Assembly (NCBI GenBank): GCA_963790545.1
Contig: CAWBPA010000024.1
Span: 620,001-684,000, forward strand
From: DATBJG01 sp963790545
GTDB taxonomy: Bacteria; Acidobacteriota; Vicinamibacteria; Vicinamibacterales; JAMQPK01
Length of the DNA stretch: 64,000 nucleotides
Direction: 5' to 3'
Shown here: positions 9,160-17,329 of the stretch, piece after piece
Numbering within the stretch: the first letter of the stretch is position 1
How the letters are laid out: each line of letters opens with the position of its first letter
The notes under the pieces: generated by a model
Told to the model about the DNA's origin: nothing
Seen by the model: only the letters and a program-made list of their open reading frames with translations
Database searches by the model: none
Made by a program: the position numbers and the translations under genes

Positions 9160-10833
9160 CTACTGCGTCACAGCTCCTGTCGCCGCCGATGAGACGAGCC
9201 TCGCGTACTTGGCGAAGACCCCGGCTTGATATCGAGGTGGCGGTGCCTGCCACGATGCCAGGCGCGACTTCAGATCGCCGTCGCTCAGTTCGACCCGTAA
9301 CTCACGTTTTGGGATATCGAACACGATCATGTCGCCTTCGCGAACGGCGGCAATCGGCCCACCCTGTGCCGCTTCCGGCGCCACATGTCCGGCCATCAGT
9401 CCACGCGTGGCACCCGAAAAACGCCCATCCGTCAAGAGCGCCACCGAATCACCAAGCCCTGCACCAACGATTGCGGCGGTGACGGCCAGCATCTCCCGCA
9501 TGCCTGGCCCGCCTTTAGGCCCCTCGTAGCGAATGACCACGACATCACCGGGTTGGATACGACCCTGCGAGACTGCTTCGAAGGTGGCTTCTTCGCTGTC
9601 GAACACCCGTGCCGGCCCCCGATGGTGCTCGGTGGCGTACCCGGCAACCTTGACGACCGCCCCTTCAGGCGCCAGGTTCCCGTGCAGAATCACCAAGCCC
9701 CCCGTGGCCTTGAGCGGGTTCGACAGGGGACGCACGACCTCCTGGCCTGGCTCCTCGAGCGCCAGCTGAGCTTCCTCGCCAATCGTCTTGCCAGTGACCG
9801 TCAGCGCCCCGGCATGCAGGAGGCCGGCTTCCAGCAACCGCTGGGCGACGAGTCGCGTACCGCCCGCACGGTACAGGTCCGTCGCGACGAACCGGCCGCC
9901 AGGTTTCAGATCCGCCAGCAGTGGCACTCGCGCGCTCACCCGATCGAACACATCGAGCTCGAGGTCGATACAGGCGTCGCGTGCGATGGCCAGCAAATGG
10001 AGCACGGCGTTGGTCGATCCGCCGGTCGCGGCCACCGACGCAATGGCATTTTCAATCGACTCACGCGTGATGATCTGCCGAGGCCGCACGTCCCGTCGGA
10101 GCAGATCGACGGCTATCCGACCGGCGTTGCGCGCGACGTTGTCTTTATCGGCGTGAACTGCGGGCACGCTCGCGCTGCCCATCGGCGAAATCCCCAGGAA
10201 CTCGCACACGGTGGCCATCGTGTTGGCCGTGAACTGACCGCCGCAGGCACCGGCGCCAGGACAGGCGCCGTTCTCGATCGCCAGAAACTCGGCGTCGGTC
10301 ATTCGGCCAGCAGCGTGCGCCCCGACCGCCTCGAAGACATCCTGAATCGTGACATCGCGACCATTGACATGACCCGGGGCGATGGACCCGCCGTACAACA
10401 CGAGCCCCGGAATGTCGAGCCGCGCCAGCGCCATCACGGTGCCCGGAATCGTCTTGTCGCAGCCGGACAGCGCCACAACGGCATCGAACTGGTTGCCCCG
10501 GGCGACGAGTTCGATCGAGTCCGCAATGATGTCGCGGCTGACGAGCGAAGCCCGCATGCCCTCGCTCCCCATGGTGATCCCGTCGGAGATCGAAACGGTG
10601 TTGAACTCCATGGGTGTCCCGCCGGCCTGCCGCACGCCTTCCTTGACGAACTCGGCGAGCCGACGGAGATGGAAATTGCAAGGACCGATCTCGATCCAGG
10701 TGTTTGCAATGCCAATGAGCGGCTTGCGGAGGGCTTCGTCATCGAAGCCGACAGCCTTCAGCATGGCGCGCGCCGGGGCACGGCTCGGACCGTCGGTGAT
10801 GGCCGCACTACGAGGTTTGAGCGGATTTGGCAT
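9160..10833 (-). CDS. ilvD: Dihydroxy-acid dehydratase
   Basis: Fe-S dehydratase giving the 2-oxo acid precursors of valine, leucine and isoleucine. Motifs include SGCDKTIPGTVMALARLDIP, CPGAGACGGQFTANTMATVC (cluster cysteines), GGSTNAVLHLLAIA and LTDGRFSGATRGLMAGHVAPEA. The open frame runs further upstream, but that stretch lies in the pheA gene. The family start fits ATG at 10833 (MPNPLKPRSA; 557 residues), or 10842 (MEKMPNPL). Its start overlaps the 3' end of pheA by about 26 bases, which suggests translational coupling. Confidence 0.96.
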   Translation of the reverse strand: MPNPLKPRSAAITDGPSRAPARAMLKAVGFDDEALRKPLIGIANTWIEIGPCNFHLRRLAEFVKEGVRQAGGTPMEFNTVSISDGITMGSEGMRASLVSRDIIADSIELVARGNQFDAVVALSGCDKTIPGTVMALARLDIPGLVLYGGSIAPGHVNGRDVTIQDVFEAVGAHAAGRMTDAEFLAIENGACPGAGACGGQFTANTMATVCEFLGISPMGSASVPAVHADKDNVARNAGRIAVDLLRRDVRPRQIITRESIENAIASVAATGGSTNAVLHLLAIARDACIDLELDVFDRVSARVPLLADLKPGGRFVATDLYRAGGTRLVAQRLLEAGLLHAGALTVTGKTIGEEAQLALEEPGQEVVRPLSNPLKATGGLVILHGNLAPEGAVVKVAGYATEHHRGPARVFDSEEATFEAVSQGRIQPGDVVVIRYEGPKGGPGMREMLAVTAAIVGAGLGDSVALLTDGRFSGATRGLMAGHVAPEAAQGGPIAAVREGDMIVFDIPKRELRVELSDGDLKSRLASWQAPPPRYQAGVFAKYARLVSSAATGAVTQ

Positions 10834-11686
10834 TTTCTCCATCTTCTCTGTCTGCCCCGCTCTGCATCGCCGGCTCTCTCCAAGCGGGATAAGAGCCAAG
10901 CGTGCGCATCGAGCGTGCGAATTCCGCCAGATGGACGAGCGCGCGCGCGCATTGCAGATCCTGCCGCGGCACCGAAATATCAACGTAAAAGAGATATTCA
11001 AACGCGCGTCCCTGGATTGGCCGCGATTCAAGCTTGGTCAGGTCGATGTTCCTCAGAGCAAAGACGCTGAGCGACTTGAACAGCGCGCCCGGTTCGTTGT
11101 GAAGCGTAAAAACCAGCGATGTCTTGTTCGGGTCCCCAAGCGGCGTCGGCGAACGGCTGATGATGAGAAATCGTGTGATGTTCTCCTCGAAGTCCTGGAT
11201 CCCCGACGCGAGCACGCTAAGTCCAAACACGTCTGCCGCCCGGCTGGAAGCAATGGCCGCCGCCTCGTGCCCATGCTGATCGCGAACCAGCTTCGCGCTT
11301 CCAGCCGTGTCGTACGTGGCGATAATCTCAACCCCGGTGAGCCCCTGCAGGTACCGTTCGCACTGCGCGAGAGCCTGAGGGTGGGAGTAGATGCGTTTCA
11401 CCTGTTCGAGCCGTGTGCCAGGCACCGCCATCAACTGATGCGTCACGAACAGCATCACCTCGCCGACGATGGGCAACTCGTGCTGCACGAGCAGGTCGTA
11501 GTTGCGATGGATGCTCCCGCCAATGGAATTCTCGATGGGGAGAATGCCGTAGCCGCTCTTGCTGCCCTCGACGGCCGCAAAGACCTCCTCGAAGGTGCTG
11601 CACGGAATCACGTCGGCCGCAGGATTAAACCGCAGCGCGGCTGCTTCGCTGTAGGCGCCGGGTTCTCCTTGAAAAGCTATGCGCAC
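10808..11686 (-). CDS. pheA: Prephenate dehydratase (monofunctional)
   Basis: Converts prephenate to phenylpyruvate in phenylalanine synthesis. The 292-residue protein has a PDT domain (IAFQGEPGAYSEAAALRF, ILPIENSIGGSIHRNYDLL, and the catalytic TRF in EENITRFLIISR) and a C-terminal ACT domain (FTLHNEPGALFKSLSVFALR, with the Phe-site motif ESRP). There is no chorismate mutase domain. An in-frame ATG at 11731 lies inside the attenuator hairpin, so I choose GTG at 11686 (VRIAFQGE), downstream of the terminator. It is the first enzyme gene after the Val/Leu/Thr leader and overlaps ilvD. Confidence 0.93.
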   Translation of the reverse strand: MRIAFQGEPGAYSEAAALRFNPAADVIPCSTFEEVFAAVEGSKSGYGILPIENSIGGSIHRNYDLLVQHELPIVGEVMLFVTHQLMAVPGTRLEQVKRIYSHPQALAQCERYLQGLTGVEIIATYDTAGSAKLVRDQHGHEAAAIASSRAADVFGLSVLASGIQDFEENITRFLIISRSPTPLGDPNKTSLVFTLHNEPGALFKSLSVFALRNIDLTKLESRPIQGRAFEYLFYVDISVPRQDLQCARALVHLAEFARSMRTLGSYPAWREPAMQSGADREDGENAKSAQTS

Positions 11687-11713
11687 GGGTCGAACCCCCA
11701 ATCTCACCGCTAC

Positions 11714-11752
11714 AACAAAAAGGGCCATCATCCGGCTTGCGAATGATGGCCC
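11714..11752 (-). terminator. Attenuator terminator ahead of pheA-ilv-hom-thrC/lysC
   Basis: On the minus strand a perfect 10-bp stem GGGCCATCAT/ATGATGGCCC with an 11-base loop is followed at once by TTTTTGTT. It lies between the leader ORF and the first enzyme gene, as in classical amino-acid attenuators. GGGGCC at its 5' arm can instead pair with GGCGCC at 11802-11807. Confidence 0.88.
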
Positions 11753-11782
11753 CTGAACGGTTTTGCTGTAGTGGTGGCTACA

Positions 11783-11875
11783 TCATTCGCTGCCCGTTTC
11801 CGGCGCCAAGACGCCAGAAACGGTGACGGTAACAACCACCGTAAAAACGACCGGAAGTGCCAGCAACAGCGTCAT
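11783..11875 (-). CDS. Val/Leu/Thr-rich leader peptide of the ilv-type attenuator
   Basis: A 30-codon ORF, MTLLLALPVVFTVVVTVTVS then GVLAPETGSE, with 8 Val, 5 Leu, 5 Thr and 1 Phe codons. It resembles the leader peptides of enterobacterial ilv operons in layout, not in sequence. It lies downstream of a good promoter and upstream of a rho-independent terminator. Its last third forms a 12-bp hairpin at 11794-11823. Stalling at the Val codons (11821-11851) would block the first arm of that hairpin. No strong ribosome site precedes the ATG. The peptide itself probably has no function beyond sensing charged tRNAs. Confidence 0.85.
   Translation of the reverse strand: MTLLLALPVVFTVVVTVTVSGVLAPETGSE
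11794..11823 (-). promoter_or_regulatory. Pause/anti-antiterminator hairpin (1:2) in leader
   Basis: Minus-strand stem CCGTTTCTGGCG/CGCCGGAAACGG: 12 bp including one G-U, loop TCTTGG, overlapping the end of the leader ORF. Its 3' arm region (GGCGCC and AACGG) can alternatively pair with CCGTT and GGGGCC at 11748-11760, giving a 2:3 antiterminator that breaks the terminator stem. Confidence 0.75.
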
Positions 11876-11958
11876 GCGGTTATGGTTGATTGATCCAAGC
11901 ACTCTAACTATTTGCGACACAAGGCGTTCTGATTACTGAAAACGTCCGAGCCTCACAA

Positions 11959-11987
11959 GTTGTACCGCCCCACCACTATAAAGTCAA
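11959..11987 (-). promoter_or_regulatory. Sigma70-like promoter of the pheA-ilv operon
   Basis: Minus-strand -35 TTGACT (11982-11987) and -10 TACAAC (11959-11964) with an exact 17-base spacer. The predicted transcript starts near 11951, about 75 bases before the leader ATG. No other feature is seen in the 62 bases between this promoter and cysH. Confidence 0.75.
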
Positions 11988-12049
11988 ATGGATTTTCCTT
12001 ACGTTTGCATAAGGTCCACTAATAGTTGGGGTCGCAAGCCTGTGCCCTG

Positions 12050-12802
12050 TCAGCTGACGTCTTTCACGTGCAGCCCGCACTCCTTGGTTTCCGGATGCTC
12101 CCACCACCATCGACCGGCGCGCAGGTCTTCACCCGGCTGGATGGCGCGTGTGCAAGGTGCACATCCAATGCTGGGGAACCCGCGGTCGTGAAGCGCATTG
12201 TAAGGGACGTTGTGCGTCCGGATGTACTTCCACACATCATCCCAGGACCAGCCCGCGAGCGGGTTCAGTTTGACGAGCTGATGGTCCTCGTCCCACTCGA
12301 CTCTGCCAACGATCGTACGGGTGACGTTCTGGTCTCGCCGCAAGCCGGTCATCCACGCCTCCAGCCCGGATAACGCACGGCCCAGGGGCTCCAGCTTTCT
12401 GACCGCACAGCAGAGCTTGCGATTTTCAATCGAGTGATAAAAGAGATTCAGGCCCTTTTCGGACACCATCTCCTGGACATCGTCTGCCTTGGGGAAGAAG
12501 ACCTCGGTGTGCAGTCCGTACCGCTCGCGAACGGCGTCGATCACGCTGTAGGTTTCCTGCGGCAAACGACCGGTATCGAGCGTCACGACGCGCGCGCTCC
12601 GATCGACAGCCATCATCATGTCGATCAGCACGACGTCTTCTGCCCCGAAACTCGAGGCGAGCGCCAGCCGGCGCCCGTACCGCTCGAGCGCCCAACGCAC
12701 GATTTCCTCGGCGGTCATTGCCTCGAGACGAGGCAACAGCCGGTCCATTTCCTCCCGAACCGCTACCGTGTCTGCCGTGCCGCTTGTCCGCATGAAAGTC
12801 AC
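12050..12802 (-). CDS. cysH: Adenylylsulfate (APS) reductase, CysH family
   Basis: Thioredoxin-dependent reduction of APS to sulfite in assimilatory sulfate reduction. The 250-residue protein has the PP-loop-like segment LALASSFGAEDVVLIDMM and the signature KECGLH with its catalytic cysteine near the C-terminus. Paired cysteines in LCCAVRKLEPL and GCAPCTRAI are the 4Fe-4S ligands that distinguish APS reductases from cluster-free PAPS reductases. It is transcribed divergently from a LysR-type regulator, a common arrangement for sulfur-assimilation control, but no other sulfate genes lie in the window. Confidence 0.93.
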   Translation of the reverse strand: MTFMRTSGTADTVAVREEMDRLLPRLEAMTAEEIVRWALERYGRRLALASSFGAEDVVLIDMMMAVDRSARVVTLDTGRLPQETYSVIDAVRERYGLHTEVFFPKADDVQEMVSEKGLNLFYHSIENRKLCCAVRKLEPLGRALSGLEAWMTGLRRDQNVTRTIVGRVEWDEDHQLVKLNPLAGWSWDDVWKYIRTHNVPYNALHDRGFPSIGCAPCTRAIQPGEDLRAGRWWWEHPETKECGLHVKDVS

Positions 12803-12858
12803 TCAGCTTCTAAATATCCCACGTAACAGGACCCTTTCACCCATTCCATACCGATTTA

Positions 12859-12882
12859 GCATGATGACTTCGTAATTCATGC
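12859..12882. promoter_or_regulatory. Candidate LysR-type operator between cysH and lysR
   Basis: An inverted repeat, GCATGA (12859-12864) and TCATGC (12877-12882) with a 12-base centre, lies in the 103-base divergent spacer. A -10-like TATTAT follows at 12893, close to the LysR ATG. LysR-family regulators usually bind such dyads in the spacer they share with their target, so the role is inferred from position. Confidence 0.4.
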
Positions 12883-12905
12883 AACCCTGAGATATTATCA
12901 TTCCC

Positions 12906-14318
12906 ATGGACCTGCGCCAGCTCGAGATTGTGCAGGCCGTCGCGGAGACCGGCTCGTTCACCGGGGCCGGCCGCAAACTGCACGTGTCGCAGTCGGCCAT
13001 CAGCCGTCAGATCCTGCTGCTCGAGGACGAGTTGCACGAGCCGCTGTTCCTGCGCAACGGCCGCCGGATTCGCATTACGCCTGCCGGCGACGCGCTCCTC
13101 AGTCTCAGCCGGCGTGTGTTTACCGACGTCAAGGAAACCGTGACGCTGATTGGCGAAAGTCAGCAGACGCTGACCGGCAACCTCCGGCTGGCCGGTGGCA
13201 TGACGGTCTGCCTCTATGTATTCCCCATCCTGCTGAAAGAATTCCGGCGCCTTCACCCCAAAGTTGACGTGAAGCTCATCACGGGCAGCTCACAGCGACT
13301 GCTGCAGGAGCTGCGGTCGGGTGGCGCAGATCTCGGCTTTCTCACCCTGCCGGTCAACGAGCCGGACATCGTTGCCGTTCCGGCCATGGAAGAAGAGCTG
13401 CTGGTCGTCACGCATCCGTCGCACCCTCTCGCCAAGAACAAGCGCATTGTGTCGCAGGATCTCGTCCGCCAGCCGTTTGTCCTGTTCGAAAGCGGCTCGA
13501 ATACGCGGCGGTTGATTGACGAGTTCTTCGTGCGAGAGATGATTCAGCCCGAGATTGTGATGGAGACGGAGAACGTGGAGATCCTGAAAGCGCTCGTGCG
13601 AACCGAGATTGGAATCACGATTATCCCGTACGAAGCCGCCGCGCGCGAAGTGCGAAGCGGTCAGCTGTTCTGCTCGCGCATTGCGGGAGTCCCCCTCGCG
13701 CGCCAGACCGGCTGGATCTTTCAGCGCTCCAACCGTGTTCCGCGAGCGTTCGAGGAAATGTTCCGCACGTTCCAACGCATCCAGCCGCGATTGAAGGTGG
13801 CGTCCGAGATAGGCCTCCTAAGTAAGGCCTTAGGGCTGCTAGGTCTTCAACAGATATTCCGCCAGCTCGACGTACTGGTCCGCCGCCCGGTGGAGGTCAG
13901 GGATTCGTACGTGCTCCTCGTCCGAGTGGGCGACGAGGATCGATCCAGCGCCAAGCAGGAACGGTTGTCCCCACCGATCGAGAAACGGGATGTCAGTGGT
14001 ATACGGAAAGGCCGCGGTCTCGAATCCGGGGACCTTCGTCATCGTCACGGGAGGGACTTCGACAATTTCCTCCCACGTCACGAGCGGCTCGAGCGATGTC
14101 AGCGACGCTCTGAGCCGATCGACATCTCTGACCGTTCGGAACACGACTTCGGCGTCGGCCTCTGGCGGAACGACATTCGGCGCGAGGCCGCCGGCTATCA
14201 CGCCAACGGTGTAATGCGTTCGACCCATAACGGGGTCCTCGGGCATATCCATCGTACGCAGCCGGACGATCGCATCGACCAGCTTCTCGATGGCAGACTC
14301 TCCGAGCTCGGGATATGA
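12906..14318 (+). CDS. LysR-family transcriptional regulator (stop displaced into dapE antisense)
   Basis: The N-terminal winged helix-turn-helix is clear (MDLRQLEIVQAVAETGSFTG, HVSQSAISRQILLLEDEL, RIRITPAGDALLSLS). A type-2 periplasmic-fold effector domain follows (VDVKLITGSSQRLLQELRSG, ADLGFLTLPV, VRTEIGITIIPYEAAAREV). Recognisable LysR sequence ends near 13805, about 300 residues, the normal family length. The open frame then continues 157 codons antisense to dapE, which is not LysR-like. A stop in another frame occurs within a few bases (TAG at 13810), so a single-base indel probably hides the true end near 13805-13830. Probable target: divergent cysH. Confidence 0.85.
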   Translation: MDLRQLEIVQAVAETGSFTGAGRKLHVSQSAISRQILLLEDELHEPLFLRNGRRIRITPAGDALLSLSRRVFTDVKETVTLIGESQQTLTGNLRLAGGMTVCLYVFPILLKEFRRLHPKVDVKLITGSSQRLLQELRSGGADLGFLTLPVNEPDIVAVPAMEEELLVVTHPSHPLAKNKRIVSQDLVRQPFVLFESGSNTRRLIDEFFVREMIQPEIVMETENVEILKALVRTEIGITIIPYEAAAREVRSGQLFCSRIAGVPLARQTGWIFQRSNRVPRAFEEMFRTFQRIQPRLKVASEIGLLSKALGLLGLQQIFRQLDVLVRRPVEVRDSYVLLVRVGDEDRSSAKQERLSPPIEKRDVSGIRKGRGLESGDLRHRHGRDFDNFLPRHERLERCQRRSEPIDISDRSEHDFGVGLWRNDIRREAAGYHANGVMRSTHNGVLGHIHRTQPDDRIDQLLDGRLSELGI

Positions 14319-14846
14319 GGAGTGTGACGCACGTCCACGAGCGGTGAGCCGCACACGCAGCACACCGCGGGTTGCTACGCCAAGCCGATTGTCGGTCGGT
14401 TCACCGTTGACGAGAAACCGCGACCCTCCATCCAGCGTGTTGGCCGCCTTCGCCCCGTCGCTGCCGCGCTCTTCGCCGACGACGAACAACAGGCCGATGC
14501 GTCGGTGGCCGGCGCGGCGCAGTCGCTCGGCGGCAACGATTTGGGTGGCCACGCAGCCCTTTGCGTCGCAGGCTCCGCGGCCGTACACCCGATCCCCCTC
14601 CTGACGGCTCGGGAAGAACGGCGGCACGCAATCGACGTGCGTCGAAAACACGATCTCGGGAGGATCGAGCGTGGCGAGGATGTTGAAACGGTCGGCCTCG
14701 ACCGCCTGCTCGAGCACGTGCCATCCGCGACGGCGCAGCTCGTCCGACACCCAGCGCGACACGGCGGCTTCTCGCCCTGTGGTCGAATCGATGTCGACGA
14801 GCGTCCTCAGCAACGCCACGGCATCGGGCGTCGCTAGCGGATCCAT
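13839..14846 (-). CDS. dapE: M20 deacylase, probable succinyl-diaminopimelate desuccinylase
   Basis: Zn-dependent M20 amidohydrolase of 335 residues. Metal-site motifs are VFSTHVDCVPPF (His), GRGACDAKGCVATQ (Asp), FVVGEERGSDG (Glu-Glu) and a late histidine in VAHSDEEHVRI; the lid domain carries GRASHSSYPELGESA. It directly follows dapD, overlapping by 13 bases, and dapD makes the N-succinyl intermediate, which supports a desuccinylase role. The sequence is also close to ArgE/LysK-type deacylases, so substrate assignment rests on context. It ends the asd-dap operon. Confidence 0.85.
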   Translation of the reverse strand: MDPLATPDAVALLRTLVDIDSTTGREAAVSRWVSDELRRRGWHVLEQAVEADRFNILATLDPPEIVFSTHVDCVPPFFPSRQEGDRVYGRGACDAKGCVATQIVAAERLRRAGHRRIGLLFVVGEERGSDGAKAANTLDGGSRFLVNGEPTDNRLGVATRGVLRVRLTARGRASHSSYPELGESAIEKLVDAIVRLRTMDMPEDPVMGRTHYTVGVIAGGLAPNVVPPEADAEVVFRTVRDVDRLRASLTSLEPLVTWEEIVEVPPVTMTKVPGFETAAFPYTTDIPFLDRWGQPFLLGAGSILVAHSDEEHVRIPDLHRAADQYVELAEYLLKT

Positions 14847-15694
14847 GCCTCGAGATTTGTGCGGGTGTCGGTCTTTTCGTCGCGGTACTTGACGATGACG
14901 GGGGTCGCAAGCGACAGCCCCCAGGCGGGGCCCGGCCCGACGGTTACGGCCCGGGCGCCGGGCACGACGACCGCGCCTTCTGGCACAATGAGCGGCTGCC
15001 CTTCCGTTGGCGTAATCACTCGTCCATTTGGCAGGTCGTACACCGGGGTGGATCCCGTGAGGATGGTTCCCGCGCCAATCACCGCGCGCGACCTGATCAC
15101 CGCCCCCTCATAAATTCCCGTATTGCCGCCGATCAGGGCGTCGTCCTCGATAATCACGGGGAGCGCACCCACTGGCTCGAGCACGCCACCGATCTGCGCT
15201 CCGGCACTGACATGAACCCGCTTGCCCACCTGCGCGCAGGATCCGACAAGCGCATGCGAATCGATCAGCGCACCGTCGTCAACGTAGGCGCCGAGGTTGA
15301 TGTACATCGGCGGCATGCAGATGACCCCACCGCCGAGGTAGGCGCCATCGCGAACGGCAGATCCGCCGGGCACGAGGCGCACACCGCTGGCTGGATCGAT
15401 TCGCTTGAGGGGCAGCACGTCTTTGTCGGTGTACGACACACGACCGTGGTCGATCGAACAATCGACGATGTCGCTGTGGCGGAAGCCGAGAAGGATGCCC
15501 TGCTTCACCCACGCGTTCACCTTCCACCCGGTAGGAGACGAGGGATCCGGTTCCGCAGCCCGTACATGACCTGCTGAAAGGGCGCGGCGCAGCTCGGTGA
15601 ACACGGCACGAGCGGCCTCGCGTGGCGCTTCGGTTCCCAGCGCAAACACCCGCTGGATTTCATCGGAGAGATTCGCAATTTCCGTGGTGGTCAC
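14834..15694 (-). CDS. dapD: Tetrahydrodipicolinate N-succinyltransferase
   Basis: Adds succinyl from succinyl-CoA to tetrahydrodipicolinate, committing lysine synthesis to the succinylase route. The 286-residue protein has a helical N-domain, then a left-handed beta-helix of hexapeptide repeats (GVICMPPMYINLGAYVDDGA, GSCAQVGKRVHVSAGAQIGG, DDALIGGNTGIYEGAVI). The length matches the family. Its start ATGA overlaps the dapA stop by 4 bases and its end overlaps dapE. Confidence 0.95.
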   Translation of the reverse strand: MTTTEIANLSDEIQRVFALGTEAPREAARAVFTELRRALSAGHVRAAEPDPSSPTGWKVNAWVKQGILLGFRHSDIVDCSIDHGRVSYTDKDVLPLKRIDPASGVRLVPGGSAVRDGAYLGGGVICMPPMYINLGAYVDDGALIDSHALVGSCAQVGKRVHVSAGAQIGGVLEPVGALPVIIEDDALIGGNTGIYEGAVIRSRAVIGAGTILTGSTPVYDLPNGRVITPTEGQPLIVPEGAVVVPGARAVTVGPGPAWGLSLATPVIVKYRDEKTDTRTNLEAWIR

Positions 15695-16602
15695 GCGCTG
15701 ATCTTCCCGGCTGGCATCGCAATGAGCTGCATCTCGCGCAGCACTCGCAGAATCTTTTCCTTCGACTCCGCCCTGGGCGCCACGACCGGCAGGCGGTACA
15801 CTTCCTCGAGAAGGCCCATTGCCGCCATCGCGGCTTTGACTGGCTGCGGGTTCGCTTCAACGAAGTTGATCTGCATGAGCGGCATCAGGCGCTGGTGAAT
15901 GGCACGCGCGGTCTCGAAGTCGTCGCGCTCGGCCGCTTCCACCATCTTCGCCATCCCGTCGGGAACCTCGTTCGATACCACGGAAATCACACCTTTTGCT
16001 CCCACCGCCATCGCGGGAACGGTCATCGCATCGTCGCCCGACAACACGATGAACCCGTCAGAGAGGAGGTGACAGATCTCGCAGATCTGCGCCATGTTCC
16101 CCGAGGCTTCCTTGACGCCAATGACGTTCGGGAGCGTCGCCAGACGGACGAGCGTGGCGGGATCGACGTTGCATCCGGTTCGTCCAGGCACGTTGTAGAC
16201 GACTATCGGCAACCTGGTGTTCTCCGCGAGCGCGCGGTAGTGCTGGTAGAGTCCTTCGGGAGTGGGCTTGTTGTAATAGGGCGTCACCGAGAGGAGACCA
16301 TCTGCGCCAATCTGTTGCATTTCGGCGGCGAGCTCGATGACTTCGTGGGTGTTGTAGCCACCCGCACCGGCAAGGACGGGCACCCGGCCGTTGACCTCTT
16401 CGACGACCAGCTCGGCCACTCGTCGATGTTCGGCGCGGGTCAGCGTCGGGTTCTCGCCGGTCGTCCCGCACGGCACCAGAAAATGAATGCCGTTGTCGAC
16501 CTGACGTCGGGCGAGCCTGCGCACGGCCGCCTCATCGAGCGCGCCACTCCTGGTGAACGGCGTGACGAGCGCGGTGCCACATCCGGTAAAGCGAGTGCGC
16601 AT
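15691..16602 (-). CDS. dapA: 4-hydroxy-tetrahydrodipicolinate synthase
   Basis: Class I aldolase that condenses pyruvate with aspartate semialdehyde. The 303-residue TIM barrel shows the GTTGE phosphate motif (PCGTTGENPTL), the tyrosine of YYNKPTPEGLYQHY, VYNVPGRTGCNV, and the Schiff-base lysine in NVIGVKEASGNM. It lies downstream of dapB and overlaps dapD by 4 bases. Confidence 0.96.
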   Translation of the reverse strand: MRTRFTGCGTALVTPFTRSGALDEAAVRRLARRQVDNGIHFLVPCGTTGENPTLTRAEHRRVAELVVEEVNGRVPVLAGAGGYNTHEVIELAAEMQQIGADGLLSVTPYYNKPTPEGLYQHYRALAENTRLPIVVYNVPGRTGCNVDPATLVRLATLPNVIGVKEASGNMAQICEICHLLSDGFIVLSGDDAMTVPAMAVGAKGVISVVSNEVPDGMAKMVEAAERDDFETARAIHQRLMPLMQINFVEANPQPVKAAMAAMGLLEEVYRLPVVAPRAESKEKILRVLREMQLIAMPAGKISA

Positions 16603-16638
16603 ATTGGACTCCTTCGGCGAGCTTCTGGCTTCTAGATT

Positions 16639-17326
16639 TTATTCCAGTCCGAGCACGTCTTTCATCCCAAACCACCCGCGCCGGCCGACGACCCATCGAG
16701 CCGCTTCGAGCGCGCCACGCGCGAACGCGCCCCGGTCGCGGTTCGTGTGGGTCAATGTCACCGTGTCCGATGAGCCATCAAAGCCGACGATGTGCGTCCC
16801 GGGGATCGATCCGGCTCTGGTCGACGACACGTCGAGGCCTCTCGTGTATCCAACACCTTCCATCGCCGCCTTCAGCGTCACTGCCGTTCCAGACGGCGCA
16901 TCTTTCTTGGCGGCATGGTGGGCCTCATAAATCCAGGCGCCATAATCCGCTTGACGCGCAAATTGCTTTGCTGCGTACTCGACAATACTCTGAAATAGAT
17001 TTGCCCCAAGCGAAAAATTGGACGCGGCAACGACACCGACTTGTGTTTCGGCAACGATGCGACGCAGCTCCGGCTCATGCGCATTCCATCCGGTCGTTCC
17101 GACCACCATGTTGATGCCATGACGCGCAAGCAGCGGCAGGTTCTGAACGGTCGCCTCTGCGGTTGAGAACTCGACCGCCACGTCGGCTGCCGGAGGCGAA
17201 GCCAGCGCGCCGGCCGTCGGCGTTGTTGTCGATGTCGAGGATTCCCGCAATTTCAAAGCCGTAGGCCGGGCTGAGACTTTCGATCAGCCGGCCCATGCGG
17301 CCATATCCAATGATGAGAAGACGCAT
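16639..17326 (-). CDS. dapB: 4-hydroxy-tetrahydrodipicolinate reductase (one frameshift)
   Basis: Reduces the DapA product. The first frame gives MRLLIIGYGRMGRLIESLSP and GFEIAGILDIDNNAD. Near 17215-17235 the reading moves to the next frame, GALASPPAADVAVEFSTAEA, with VVGTTGWNAHEPEL, ASNFSLGANLF, and the motif YEAHHAAKKDAPSGTA containing the catalytic His/Lys region. Frame-restored length is about 229 residues, the short DapB type. Both sides are conserved, so the break is probably an assembly indel. It lies 3 bases after asd. Confidence 0.88.
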
Positions 17327-17329
17327 AAC

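Noticed and set aside
9007..9192. A 61-codon frame beginning MPSPFDSAQGDPELVEG
   Set aside because: This is a translation of the CCCTTCGAC palindrome, a common false protein.
9385..11070. A 561-codon plus-strand frame across ilvD and pheA
   Set aside because: It is the antisense shadow of two certain genes; composition is Arg/His/Pro-rich with no family motifs.
11714..11752. ATG 11731 as pheA start
   Set aside because: It lies in the terminator stem; family alignment begins at VRIAFQGE (GTG 11686).
13817..13834. CCTAAG/CTTAGG dyad as bidirectional terminator of lysR and dapE
   Set aside because: Only six base pairs and no T-run on either strand; too weak to list as a terminator.
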